Assembly (NCBI GenBank): GCA_036262075.1 | Contig: DATAJO010000004.1 | Coordinates: forward strand, 124,001-188,000 | Source of the DNA: JACDBZ01 sp036262075 | GTDB lineage: Bacteria; Chloroflexota; Limnocylindria; QHBO01 | DNA: 64,000 bases | Reading direction: 5' to 3' | Shown here: piece by piece, positions 15,253-24,757 of the stretch | Numbering within the stretch: the stretch's first letter is position 1 | Layout: each line of letters begins with the position of its first letter | Program-made: the position numbers and the translations under genes | Notes under the pieces: model-generated | What the model was told of the DNA's origin: nothing | The model's input: only the letters and a program-made list of their open reading frames with translations | Databases searched by the model: none

Positions 15253-15885
15253 TCAGGCCGGGATGGTGCTGACGCGGGGCGGATGCTCCGCCTCGTACGC
15301 CGCGATCCGGTCCTCGAGCGACAGGAGGTAGCCGAGCTCGTCGGTTCCGTCGAGGATCATCCGGCGCGCGAAGGCGTCGACCTCGAAGCCGATCGTCGAG
15401 CCGTCCGGCAGCCGAAGCTCCTGCGCCTCGAGGTCGACGGTCAGCTCGGCATCGGGCGCCGCCTGGACGAGCGCGAACAGGCGCGACAGGACGTCCGGCG
15501 CGACGACGATCGGCAGGAGGCCGTTCTTCAGCGCGTTGTTGCGGAAGATGTCGGCGAAGCTGCTCGAGATGACCGCGCGGATGCCCCAGGCCATGAGCGC
15601 CCACGGCGCGTGCTCGCGCGACGAGCCGCACCCGAAGTTGTCGCCGGCGAGGAGGATCGCCCGACCGGCCATCGGCGGCTGGTTGAGCACGAACTCGGGG
15701 TTCGGCGTGCCGTCGGCGAGGTAGCGCCAGTCGTTGAACAGCTGATCGCCGAGGCCCGCGCGGTTCACCGTCTTCAGGAAGCGGGCCGGGATGATCTGGT
15801 CGGTGTCGACGTCGTTGCGCGGCAGCGGCACGACCGCCGAGGTGACGCTCGAGAACGGCTCGCGGGCCTGCGTCGCGGTGCTCAC
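15253..15885 (-). CDS. leuD: 3-isopropylmalate dehydratase small subunit
   Basis: A 210-residue swivel-domain subunit of isopropylmalate isomerase (leucine step 2; in this genome probably also citramalate to 3-methylmalate). Motifs: RNDVDTDQIIPARFLK near the start and GDNFGCGSSREHAPWAL in the middle. Start is GTG overlapping the leuC TGA (GTGA), so the two subunits are translationally coupled. Length fits bacterial LeuD (about 200). Confidence 0.94.
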   Translation of the reverse strand: MSTATQAREPFSSVTSAVVPLPRNDVDTDQIIPARFLKTVNRAGLGDQLFNDWRYLADGTPNPEFVLNQPPMAGRAILLAGDNFGCGSSREHAPWALMAWGIRAVISSSFADIFRNNALKNGLLPIVVAPDVLSRLFALVQAAPDAELTVDLEAQELRLPDGSTIGFEVDAFARRMILDGTDELGYLLSLEDRIAAYEAEHPPRVSTIPA

Positions 15886-17318
15886 AGCAGCGCCCTCGGA
15901 TCGGCCAGGCGACCGGTCACGGCCGAGGCGACCGCGGTCAGCGGCGAGGCGAGGAACGTGCGGCCGCCCTTGCCCTGCCGGCCCTCGAAGTTGCGGTTCG
16001 AGGTCGAGACGCTGTACTGGCCGGGCTCGAGCTGGTCGCCGTTCATGGCGATGCACATCGAGCAGCCCGCCTCGCGCCACTCGGCGCCCGCGGCGCGGAA
16101 GGCCTCGGCCAGGCCCTCGGCCTCGGCCTGGCGCTTCACCTCGGACGAGCCGGGCACGACCATCATCCGCACGCCATCGGCGACGCGGCGGCCGCGGAGC
16201 ATGCGGGCCGCCTCGCGCAGGTCGCTGATCCGCGAGTTCGTGCACGAGCCGACGAAGACGACGTCGATCGGGCGGCCGAGGATCGGCTCGCCGGGGTTGA
16301 GGGCCATGTACTCGAGCGCCGCGCGCAGCGAGTCGCGCTGGGACGCATCGGCGACCGACGACGGGTCGGGGACGCGCGAGGTGATCGGGAAGCCCATGCC
16401 GGGGTTCGTGCCCCAGGTCACCATCGGCGTCAGATCCCCCGCGTCGAAGCTGATCGAGCGATCGAACGTCGCGTCCTCGTCGGTCGGGAGCCGCCGCCAG
16501 CCCTCGACGGCCGCGTCCCACGCGGCGCCCTGCGGGGCGTGGGGACGGCCGGCGACGTACTCGAACGTCGTGTCGTCGGGCGCGATCAGGCCGGCCCGGG
16601 CGCCGCCCTCGATGCTCATGTTGCAGATCGTCATCCGACCCTCCATCCCGAGCGACCGGATGGCCGAGCCGCGGTACTCGAAGACGTGGCCCGTGCCGCC
16701 GCCGACGCCGATGCGCGACAGCAGCGACAGGATGATGTCCTTGGCGGTGACGCCGGGGTGGAGCGTGCCGTCGACGCGCACCTCGAACGTCTTCGGCGGC
16801 CGCTGGAGGAGCGTCTGGGTGGCGAGCACGTGCTCGACCTCGGTCGTACCGATGCCGAACGCCAGCGCGCCGAACGCGCCGTGCGTGGCGGTGTGCGAGT
16901 CGCCGCACACGATCGTCATGCCCGGCTGCGTGAGCCCGAGCTCGGGACCGATGACGTGGACGATCCCCTGGTGCGGCGAGCCGATGCCGTGGAGCGGGAT
17001 GCCGAACTCGCGGCAGTTCTCCTCGAGGCGGCTCACCTGGCGCGCGGCGATCTCGTCGACGATCGGGAGGCTGCGGTCGGTGGTCGGGATCGAATGGTCG
17101 ACCGTCGCGACCGTCTGGCCGGGGCGTCGAACGCGGAGGCCGCGCTCACGGAGGCCGTCGAAGGCCTGTGGGCTCGTCACCTCGTGGACGAGGTGGAGGT
17201 CGATGCCCAGGACGTCGGGCGCGCCGTCGGTGCCGGGCACGACGACGTGCTCGTCCCAGATCTTCTCGACGATCGTCCTCGGTCGCGGGCGTGCGGAATT
17301 CGGGTCTGGTGCGCTCAT
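15882..17318 (-). CDS. leuC: 3-isopropylmalate dehydratase large subunit
   Basis: A 478-residue aconitase-family subunit carrying a [4Fe-4S] cluster. Cluster-ligand motifs are visible: GSCTNSRISDLREAA and the later CSMCIAMNGDQL. The catalytic VCGDSHTATHGAFGALAFGIGT and SNRNFEGRQGKGGRTFLASP blocks are intact. ATG 17318 gives MSAPDPNSARPRPRTIVEKIWDEH, matching the family N-terminus; longer frames upstream overlap the divergent cyclase gene. leuCD is separated from leuA/leuB by 8.5 kb and transcribed on the other strand. Confidence 0.95.
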   Translation of the reverse strand: MSAPDPNSARPRPRTIVEKIWDEHVVVPGTDGAPDVLGIDLHLVHEVTSPQAFDGLRERGLRVRRPGQTVATVDHSIPTTDRSLPIVDEIAARQVSRLEENCREFGIPLHGIGSPHQGIVHVIGPELGLTQPGMTIVCGDSHTATHGAFGALAFGIGTTEVEHVLATQTLLQRPPKTFEVRVDGTLHPGVTAKDIILSLLSRIGVGGGTGHVFEYRGSAIRSLGMEGRMTICNMSIEGGARAGLIAPDDTTFEYVAGRPHAPQGAAWDAAVEGWRRLPTDEDATFDRSISFDAGDLTPMVTWGTNPGMGFPITSRVPDPSSVADASQRDSLRAALEYMALNPGEPILGRPIDVVFVGSCTNSRISDLREAARMLRGRRVADGVRMMVVPGSSEVKRQAEAEGLAEAFRAAGAEWREAGCSMCIAMNGDQLEPGQYSVSTSNRNFEGRQGKGGRTFLASPLTAVASAVTGRLADPRALL

Positions 17319-17329
17319 CGGTGAGGCCG

Positions 17330-17348
17330 ACCCTAGCCGATCCGTCAA
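17330..17348 (-). promoter_or_regulatory. leuCD upstream element TTGACG-N7-TAGGGT
   Basis: On the minus strand TTGACG (17348-17343), seven bases, then TAGGGT (17335-17330) precede the leuC ATG by 11 bases. The same two boxes with the same 7-base spacing stand before the ilv leader peptide (22135-22153). TAGGGT can serve as a -10; the TTGAC box is too close to be a -35 and may be a shared regulator contact. Confidence 0.45.
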
Positions 17349-17390
17349 GTCTCTGCCGATGGCTCGATCGGCCACGCTCGACCGGGGTCC

Positions 17391-17396
17391 TACACT
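17391..17396 (+). promoter_or_regulatory. -10 box TACACT, leaderless start of the cyclase gene
   Basis: TACACT ends 7 bases before the ATG at 17404, placing the transcription start at the initiation codon. No clear -35 box is seen. Confidence 0.5.
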
Positions 17397-17403
17397 GGCG
17401 CCG

Positions 17404-18201
17404 ATGACGGAGCCGATGCAGCCCGAGCGCGGCGACAACGCCGAGTGGCGGTCGATCCTGCTGGGCGAGCACCCGGAGCTCCAGCGGATGCGGCGATTCT
17501 TCCGACACCTGCCGTCCGATCCCCGATGCAAGCTGTGCCTCGCCCCGCAGGCGGGCTTCGGCCCCATCGTCAGCCTGTTCGGGTTCGGCAGGTACCCCGC
17601 CAACCCGCAGCTCTGCAACGCCTGCTTCCGGTCGGCGCAGAAGCACCCCGGCGGCGCGACACTCGACATCGCCGCCCTCTTCGCCGACATCCGCGGCTCT
17701 ACCGGCCTCGCCGAGTCGATGTCGCCCTCGGCGTACTCGGTGGCGGTCTCGGACTACCTGCGCTCCGCGAGCCGGGCGATCCGCGAGGGCGGCGGCCTGG
17801 TCGACAAGCTTCTCGGCGACGGGGTCATGGGCCTGTTCCTCCCGGGCTTCGCCGGCGAGCGGTACGTCAGCCGTGCCGTGGAGGCGGGCCGCGCCATCCT
17901 CGGCGAGGCACGCCTGCCCGTGGGCGTGGGCATCCACACCGGGCCGGCCTGGGTCGGCTTCGTCGGCGGCCTGGACGACGTCATGGACTTCACCGCCCTG
18001 GGCGACGCGGTCAACGTCGCCAGCCGCCTCGGCTCCGAGGCGGGCGGAGGCGAGATCCTCCTCAGCGCGGCGACCGTCGAGGCGGCGAAGATCCCGACCG
18101 AGGGACTCACCGCCCAGCGGCTCGAGCTGCGCGGTCGGGAGGAGGCGCTCGAGGCGTGGATCGAGCGCACGCCCGGCGCTGGTGCCACCGCGCGACCGTG
18201 A
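17404..18201 (+). CDS. Class III adenylate/guanylate cyclase with N-terminal Cys-pair domain
   Basis: A 265-residue soluble protein. The C-terminal part is a CHD cyclase domain with ALFADIRGSTGLAE (metal Asp), DKLLGDGVMGLF (second metal Asp), VGIHTGPAWVGFVG and FTALGDAVNVASRL. The N-terminal 80 residues hold two CxxC pairs (CKLC and CNAC) about 40 residues apart that may bind zinc or sense redox. The product, cAMP or cGMP, cannot be decided. The downstream acetyltransferase overlaps by GTGA, so they are co-translated. Confidence 0.88.
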   Translation: MTEPMQPERGDNAEWRSILLGEHPELQRMRRFFRHLPSDPRCKLCLAPQAGFGPIVSLFGFGRYPANPQLCNACFRSAQKHPGGATLDIAALFADIRGSTGLAESMSPSAYSVAVSDYLRSASRAIREGGGLVDKLLGDGVMGLFLPGFAGERYVSRAVEAGRAILGEARLPVGVGIHTGPAWVGFVGGLDDVMDFTALGDAVNVASRLGSEAGGGEILLSAATVEAAKIPTEGLTAQRLELRGREEALEAWIERTPGAGATARP

Positions 18202-18734
18202 GCATCGGCCCGACGCTCGAGACGGAGCGCCTCATCCTGCGGCCGCCGGCGCCGGAGGACTTCGAGGCCTGGGCCGCGTTCGCCGCCGATCCGGAGGTCG
18301 CCCACTTCATCGGCGGCGTCCAGAACCGCGCCATGGCGTGGCGCGGCATCTGCCAGGTCAGCGGCGCCTGGCTCATCAACGGCTTCAGCATGTTCTCGGT
18401 CATCGAGAAGGCGACCGGCCGATGGGTCGGCCGGCTCGGGCCGTGGATGCCGGAGGGCTGGCCCGGCACCGAGGTCGGCTGGGGCCTCGCTCGCGAGGCG
18501 TGGGGCAGGGGCTACGCCGTCGAGGGCGCCACCGCGGCGATCGACTGGGCGTTCGACACCCTCGGCTGGAGCGAGGTCATCCACGCCATCGACCCGGTCA
18601 ACACGCGATCGCAGAACGTCGCGCGCCGCCTCGGCTCGCGCGTCCTGCGCGACGCCGTCCTGCCGCCGCCGCTCGACGTGCCCGTCGAGATCTGGGGCCA
18701 GACGCGCGAGGAATGGCGGGCTCGACGCCGCTGA
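18198..18734 (+). CDS. GNAT-family N-acetyltransferase (RimJ/RimL-like)
   Basis: A 178-residue acetyltransferase of the Acetyltransf_3 type. It begins PTLETERLILRPPAPEDFEAW, the usual opening of this subfamily, and has the acetyl-CoA loop in VGWGLAREAWGRGYAVEG followed by AIDWAFDTLGW and IDPVNTRSQNVARRLG. GTG start overlaps the cyclase stop. The acceptor is unknown; the coupling to a cyclase raises the possibility of cyclic-nucleotide-linked protein acetylation, but nothing in this protein shows a nucleotide-binding domain. Confidence 0.85.
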   Translation: MSIGPTLETERLILRPPAPEDFEAWAAFAADPEVAHFIGGVQNRAMAWRGICQVSGAWLINGFSMFSVIEKATGRWVGRLGPWMPEGWPGTEVGWGLAREAWGRGYAVEGATAAIDWAFDTLGWSEVIHAIDPVNTRSQNVARRLGSRVLRDAVLPPPLDVPVEIWGQTREEWRARRR

Positions 18735-18815
18735 CGTTGGTCTGCCGTTCGTCCCCCATCGGTCGCACCCATGGAACCACTCGCCAGGCCCGCCTCCGGC
18801 TGCCACCGTGCGCGC

Positions 18816-20240
18816 ATGACACGCGCCGTCCGCATCCTCCTCGGCCTCGTGCTGCTCGCCACCTCCGGCGTGCTGCCACTGCCGGCGAGCGCCGCCGTGC
18901 CACCGTTCAGCGATATCGACGGCCACCCGTTCGAGGCCGACATCGAGTGGCTGCGCCAGCAGAGCATCACCGGCGGCTGCGGCGGCGGGCGGTTCTGCCC
19001 GGATTCGCCCGTCACGCGGGCGGCGATGGCGAGCTTCCTCGTCCGCGCCTTCGACCTCCCGCCCAGCGCGACCGACCCGTTCGTCGACGACGAGGGCCAC
19101 CCCGCCGAGCCCGACATCAACGCGCTCGCGGCGGCCGGGGTGACCGGCGGCTGCGCTGCCGATCGGTTCTGCCCGTCCGCATCGGTCACCCGCCAGCAGA
19201 TGGCGAGCTTCCTCGTCCGCGTCCTTGAATTGACCGATGCGAGCCGCGACTACTTCGCCGATGACGACCGATCGGTCCACCAGACCGACATCAACCGGCT
19301 GCGCGAGTCCGGCATCACCGGCGGCTGCGCCGAGCTGCGCTTCTGCATCGGCTCCCGGACGACGCGGGGCCAGATGGCGGCCTTCCTGCATCGGGCGCTG
19401 ACCTGGACCGGCGGGCTGCCGGCGTGCTCCCTGTTCCCGTCGACGAACGTGTGGAACCGGCGCGTCGACAGCCTGCCGGTGGCGGCGAGCTCGGCGACGC
19501 TCATCGGCACGATCGGCGCGAGCGAGGACCTCCATCCCGACTTCGGCGAGTACCTCGGCTACGGCATCCCGATCAACGTCGTCGATGCGTCGACCCCGAA
19601 GCGCTGGGTGACGTTCCAGTACGACGACGAGTCCGATCCCGGCCCGTACCCGATCCCGCCCGCGCCGCGCATCGAGGGCGGCTCCGACCGGCACATCCTG
19701 ATGTGGGAGATCGAGTCCTGCCGCCTGTACGAGCTGTTCGCCGCGACCCTGACCTCGTCCGGCTGGCAGGCGGGCTCGGGCGCGATCTGGGACCTCGAGT
19801 CGAACGCCCTCCGACCGGACGGCTGGACGAGCGCCGACGCGGCCGGCCTGCCGATCCTCCCCGGCCTCGTCCGTTACGAGGAGGTCGCCGCCGGCGAGAT
19901 CGCCCACGCCATCCGCTTCACCGCCCCGGTGACGCGCGACGCGCACCTCTACCCGGCACGTCATCACGCCGGCGATGGCTCGTCGGCCTCGCTTCCGCCG
20001 ATGGGCCTGCGGGTCCGCCTCAAGGCCTCGTTCGACATCAGCGGCTTCGGCCCGCAGGCCCAGGTCATCCTCACCGCCATGAAGCGCTACGGGATGATCC
20101 TGGCCGACAACGGGTCGCCCTGGTATTTCACCGGCTCCTCCGACATCCGCTGGGACGATGACCAGCTCAACGAGCTGAAGTCGCTGCGGGGCTCGGACTT
20201 CGAGGTCGTCGACACGACGGGCTTCGTCAACGGGCCCTAG
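18816..20240 (+). CDS. Exported protein: three SLH-like repeats plus conserved C-terminal domain of unknown function
   Basis: A 474-residue secreted protein. The signal peptide MTRAVRILLGLVLLATSG ends near ASAAVPP (residue about 27). Three repeats of about 60 residues follow (to about residue 205), each with the pattern DI-x-L-x2-GITGGC-x5-FCP-x4-TR-x2-MASFL; these look like SLH/cell-wall-binding repeats with a conserved Cys pair. The remaining 270 residues form a domain I recognise only as a widespread unannotated exported domain, with RHILMWEIESCRLYELFA, LRPDGWTSADAAGLPILPG and LPPMGLRVRLKASFDISG. It is probably attached to the cell surface. No clear promoter is seen in the 81 bases upstream. 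Confidence 0.78.
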   Translation: MTRAVRILLGLVLLATSGVLPLPASAAVPPFSDIDGHPFEADIEWLRQQSITGGCGGGRFCPDSPVTRAAMASFLVRAFDLPPSATDPFVDDEGHPAEPDINALAAAGVTGGCAADRFCPSASVTRQQMASFLVRVLELTDASRDYFADDDRSVHQTDINRLRESGITGGCAELRFCIGSRTTRGQMAAFLHRALTWTGGLPACSLFPSTNVWNRRVDSLPVAASSATLIGTIGASEDLHPDFGEYLGYGIPINVVDASTPKRWVTFQYDDESDPGPYPIPPAPRIEGGSDRHILMWEIESCRLYELFAATLTSSGWQAGSGAIWDLESNALRPDGWTSADAAGLPILPGLVRYEEVAAGEIAHAIRFTAPVTRDAHLYPARHHAGDGSSASLPPMGLRVRLKASFDISGFGPQAQVILTAMKRYGMILADNGSPWYFTGSSDIRWDDDQLNELKSLRGSDFEVVDTTGFVNGP

Positions 20241-20249
20241 GTCCGCGCC

Positions 20250-20301
20250 GGGGGCCGCTTGCGGTGGCTGCAAGCCGACGCCGCTTGCGGCAGTTGCAAG
20301 C
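20250..20301 (+). repeat. Two tandem dyads GCTTGC-N7-GCAAGC upstream of ilvD
   Basis: The first dyad (20257-20275) and second dyad (20283-20301) are perfect 6+6 inverted repeats with 7-base spacers, 26 bases apart. The first, with its flank 20250-20274, matches 9565-9589 except for two bases. Both lie upstream of the ilvD -10 box, the place for an activator or repressor; their T-N11-A spacing suits a LysR-type protein such as IlvY (inference). Confidence 0.6.
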
Positions 20302-20319
20302 GCCGACCGCGGCGCTCGG

Positions 20320-20325
20320 TATAGT
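20320..20325 (+). promoter_or_regulatory. -10 box TATAGT of ilvD
   Basis: TATAGT ends 7 bases before the ilvD ATG, so the mRNA is predicted to be leaderless. TTGCAA within the second dyad is 20 bases upstream, too far for a standard -35, which suggests activator dependence. Confidence 0.6.
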
Positions 20326-20332
20326 CGGAGTC

Positions 20333-22072
20333 ATGAGCGACCCGAGCGATCCCGCCACCCACACCTATGACCCGCGCGAGCACTCGCGCGTCATGCTCGA
20401 CGGCCCCGATCGGGCCGCCGCCCGCGCGATGCTCAAGGGCATCGGCTTCACCGACGAAGACCTCGCGAAGCCGATCATCGGCGTCGGCACGACCTGGATC
20501 GAGACGATGCCCTGCAACTACAACCAGCGCGAGCTGGCGGTGAAGGTCAAGGAGGGCATCCGGGCGGCGGGCGGGACGCCGATGGAGTTCAACACCGTCG
20601 CGGTGTCCGACGGCGTGAGCATGGGCACCGAGGGCATGAAGGCCTCGCTCGTGTCGCGCGACCTCATCGCCGACTCGATCGAGCTCGTGGCGCGCGGCCA
20701 CATGTTCGACGGCCTCGTGTGCATCGTGGGGTGTGACAAGACGCTCCCCGGCGCCGCGATGGCGCTCGCCCGGCTCGATCTGCCGGGCCTGGCCCTGTAC
20801 AGCGGCACGATCAACCCCGGCGTCCTGCGTGGCAAGCGCGATGCGACGGTGGTGACCGTGTTCGAGGCCATCGGCGCCTATCGGGCCGGGAAGATCAGCC
20901 TCGAGGAGCTGCGCGAGATCGAGGACCTGTCGTGCCCGGGGCCGGGCGCCTGCGGCGGGCAGTTCACGGCGAACACGATGAGCACCGCCTTCGAGTTCCT
21001 CGGCATCAGCCCCGGCGGCCTGAACGGCATCCCGGCCACCGATCCCGCCAAGCTCGACGCGGCGTACCGGGCCGGCGAGCTCGCCATGGAGCTCGTCAAC
21101 GGCGGCGTGCGGCCCTCGCAGATCATGACCCGCGCGGCGATCGACAACGCGATCGCCTCGATCGCGGCCACCGGCGGCAGCACGAACGGCGTGCTCCATT
21201 TCCTCGCCATCGCCCACGAGCTCGGCATTCCGCTCGAGCTCGAGGACTTCGACCGCATCGCGGAGCGGACGCCGATCGTCGCCTCGCTCATGCCCGGCGG
21301 CCGCTACACGGCGCTCGACATCCACGAGGCCGGCGGCGTGGGCCTCGTCGCGCGCGAGCTGCTGAAGAAGGGGCTCGTGGACGGCTCGACGCGCAACGTC
21401 GACGGACGCACCCTCGCCGAGATCGCCGAGGCGGCGGTCGAGACGCCGGGCCAGGAGGTCGTGGTCTCGATCGACCATCCGATCAAGCCGGTCGGCGGGC
21501 TGGCGATCCTGCGCGGGTCGCTGGCGCCTGACGGCTGTGTCATCAAGCTCGCCGGCCACGAGATGCGACGGTTCCGCGGTCCCGCCCGGGTCTTCGACTC
21601 CGAGGCCGCCTGCTACGACGCGGTGCGCGCGCAGCGCATCGGCCCCGGCGACGTGATCGTCATCCGCTATGAGGGGCCCGTGGGCGGACCGGGGATGCAG
21701 GAGATGCTGTCGGTCACCGCCGCGCTCGTCGGCGAGGGGCTCGGCGGGGACGTCGCGCTCATCACCGATGGCCGGTTCAGCGGCGGCACCCACGGCCTGA
21801 TGATCGGGCACGTGGCGCCGGAGGCGGCGCTCGGCGGACCGATCGCGCTCGTCGAGGAGGGCGACGAGATCGAGATCGACGTCGACGCGCGACGGCTCGA
21901 CCTGCTCGTCGATCCGGCCGACCTCGAGCGTCGCTGGACGCGTTGGACGCCGCCGCAGCCGCGCTACACGAGCGGCGTGCTGGCGAAGTACGCGGCGCTC
22001 GTGTCATCGGCCTCGGAGGGAGCGGTCACGACCGGTGCGCGGATGACGGCGAACCTCCGCCAGCGGCGCTAG
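20333..22072 (+). CDS. ilvD: Dihydroxy-acid dehydratase
   Basis: A 579-residue Fe-S enzyme, the third common step to valine and isoleucine. Cys ligands are visible in TWIETMPCNYNQRELA, CIVGCDKTLPGAAMA and CPGPGACGGQFTANTM. Other family blocks are VSDGVSMGTEGMKASL, GGSTNGVLHFLAIA and TDGRFSGGTHGLMIGHVAPEA. ATG 20333 was preferred to a start 69 bases upstream because the latter includes the operator repeats and -10 box. It is transcribed alone, ahead of the attenuated ilvBNC operon. Confidence 0.95.
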   Translation: MSDPSDPATHTYDPREHSRVMLDGPDRAAARAMLKGIGFTDEDLAKPIIGVGTTWIETMPCNYNQRELAVKVKEGIRAAGGTPMEFNTVAVSDGVSMGTEGMKASLVSRDLIADSIELVARGHMFDGLVCIVGCDKTLPGAAMALARLDLPGLALYSGTINPGVLRGKRDATVVTVFEAIGAYRAGKISLEELREIEDLSCPGPGACGGQFTANTMSTAFEFLGISPGGLNGIPATDPAKLDAAYRAGELAMELVNGGVRPSQIMTRAAIDNAIASIAATGGSTNGVLHFLAIAHELGIPLELEDFDRIAERTPIVASLMPGGRYTALDIHEAGGVGLVARELLKKGLVDGSTRNVDGRTLAEIAEAAVETPGQEVVVSIDHPIKPVGGLAILRGSLAPDGCVIKLAGHEMRRFRGPARVFDSEAACYDAVRAQRIGPGDVIVIRYEGPVGGPGMQEMLSVTAALVGEGLGGDVALITDGRFSGGTHGLMIGHVAPEAALGGPIALVEEGDEIEIDVDARRLDLLVDPADLERRWTRWTPPQPRYTSGVLAKYAALVSSASEGAVTTGARMTANLRQRR

Positions 22073-22134
22073 TGGCGCGAAGTCGCCGTTTTCGTGCGTG
22101 CAACCCGCCGTCCGAGCGTGGTTTCGGTGAGGGG

Positions 22135-22153
22135 TTGACAATCCTGCTAGGGT
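22135..22153 (+). promoter_or_regulatory. Promoter region of the ilv-leu operon: TTGACA-N7-TAGGGT
   Basis: TTGACA (22135-22140) and TAGGGT (22148-22153, preceded by TGC as in extended -10 promoters) stand before the leader ATG at 22161. The 7-base gap is too short for a -35/-10 pair, so TAGGGT is taken as an extended -10 giving a leaderless leader-peptide mRNA. TTGACA is taken as a -35 of an alternative start or a regulator site. The same arrangement precedes leuC. Confidence 0.5.
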
Positions 22154-22160
22154 TCCAGCC

Positions 22161-22298
22161 ATGTCAGAGGACCGCGGCATGAACGCCGCCCGCGAGCGCC
22201 TGCGCCCGGCCCCGTCCGGGTTGCTCGGCCTGCTCCTCGTACTCGCGATTCTTCGGCTCGTCATCCTCCTTGGATGGCGGGATGGAGGACGCGCCTAG
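22161..22298 (+). CDS. Branched-chain leader peptide (ilv attenuator)
   Basis: A 45-codon frame encodes a basic, Arg-rich start followed by LLGLLLVLAILRLVILL (residues 20-36), in which 14 of 17 residues are Leu, Val or Ile, and ends TAG at 22296-22298. Its 3' part (GGCGGGAT, 22276-22283) is complementary to the 5' arm of the terminator that follows. Ribosomes stalled for charged Leu/Ile/Val tRNA would leave this segment free to form an antiterminator, the classical ilv/leu attenuation logic. A second in-frame ATG at 22179 would give 39 residues with the same control region. Confidence 0.88.
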   Translation: MSEDRGMNAARERLRPAPSGLLGLLLVLAILRLVILLGWRDGGRA

Positions 22299-22343
22299 GA
22301 CCAGCCGAGAGGCCCCGGAACCACGCGAAGCCCGAATCCCGCC
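22276..22343 (+). promoter_or_regulatory. Antiterminator pairing of the ilv attenuator
   Basis: TGGCGGGAT (22275-22283), inside the last codons of the leader peptide, is a perfect complement of ATCCCGCCA (22336-22344), the 5' arm of the terminator. It copies the terminator's 3' arm GGCGGGAT (22356-22363), which is what mutually exclusive hairpins require. A ribosome reading to the stop codon at 22296 would cover the upstream segment and let the terminator form. Confidence 0.8.
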
Positions 22344-22372
22344 AGCCATGAGGCCGGCGGGATTGTTGTTTG
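22335..22372 (+). terminator. Terminator (attenuator) hairpin before ilvB
   Basis: AATCCCGCC (22335-22343) pairs with GGCGGGATT (22356-22364); after an A/C mismatch GCC pairs with GGC around an ATGA loop. The following GTTGTTTG is T-rich but interrupted, so termination may be partial. It is positioned between the leader peptide and ilvB with no gene end just before it. Confidence 0.8.
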
Positions 22373-22397
22373 TCCCCGCTAAGGAACGACCAGACCG

Positions 22398-24163
<1,766 letters not shown>

Positions 24164-24167
<4 letters not shown>

Positions 24168-24757
24168 CGATCGCGGCCCGTCCCCGCCCGGCGACGATCC
24201 CGCCGGGCGAGCCCGACCAGGAGCACCGCCGCCATGTCGTGTCGGCGCTCGTCGTCGACCGTCCCGGCACGCTGAACCGGGTGAGCGGCCTGCTCCGCGC
24301 GCGGAGCTTCAACATCGAGTCGCTCACCGTCGGCACGACCCACGAGCCGGGCCGCTCGCGGATGACGATCGCCATCCGCGGCGACGACGGCCACCTGCGC
24401 CAGGTGCTCGCCCAGCTCGAGCGGGTCATCGACGTGCTCGAGGTCCGGGACCTCACGACCGCCCCGCACGTCGAGCTCGAGCTCGCGCTCGTCGAGGTCC
24501 AGCCACCGGCCGATGCGGACGCCGAGGCCCGCCTGCGCGACGCGCTCGACGCCGCCGGCGGCGTGCGGCTCTCGACCACCGATGCCACCTGGCGCGCCAG
24601 CCTGACCGCCACGCCGGCCGAGATCGACGCCGCGCTCGAGGCGCTGCGACCGCTCGGACTGCGTCGCCTCGTGCGGGCGGGCGCCGTGGCCATGACGACG
24701 GAACCGCCGGAGGTATCCGGCACCGACCCCAGCGAAGACGGAGAGACCCAGGAATGA
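24164..24757 (+). CDS. ilvN: Acetolactate synthase, small (regulatory) subunit
   Basis: A 197-residue regulatory subunit that confers valine feedback. The N-terminal ACT domain reads VVSALVVDRPGTLNRVSGLLRARSFNIESLTVG, with part of that run matching the family motif PGVLsRvagLfsrRgfNIesL. A second ACT-like C-terminal domain follows. At 197 residues it is longer than the usual 160-175, with an N-terminal Pro/Arg-rich extension and an acidic tail. GTG start overlaps ilvB; its TGA overlaps ilvC. Confidence 0.92.

Noticed and set aside
15283..17403. Upstream part of a 972-codon frame ending in the cyclase
   Set aside because: The cyclase start at 17404 has a -10 box and family-like N-terminus; the extension is antisense to leuC and leuD.
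22073..22134. Terminator after ilvD (GGCG...CGCC followed by GTTTTC)
   Set aside because: The stem is only about four base pairs and the T-run is short; too weak to list as a feature.
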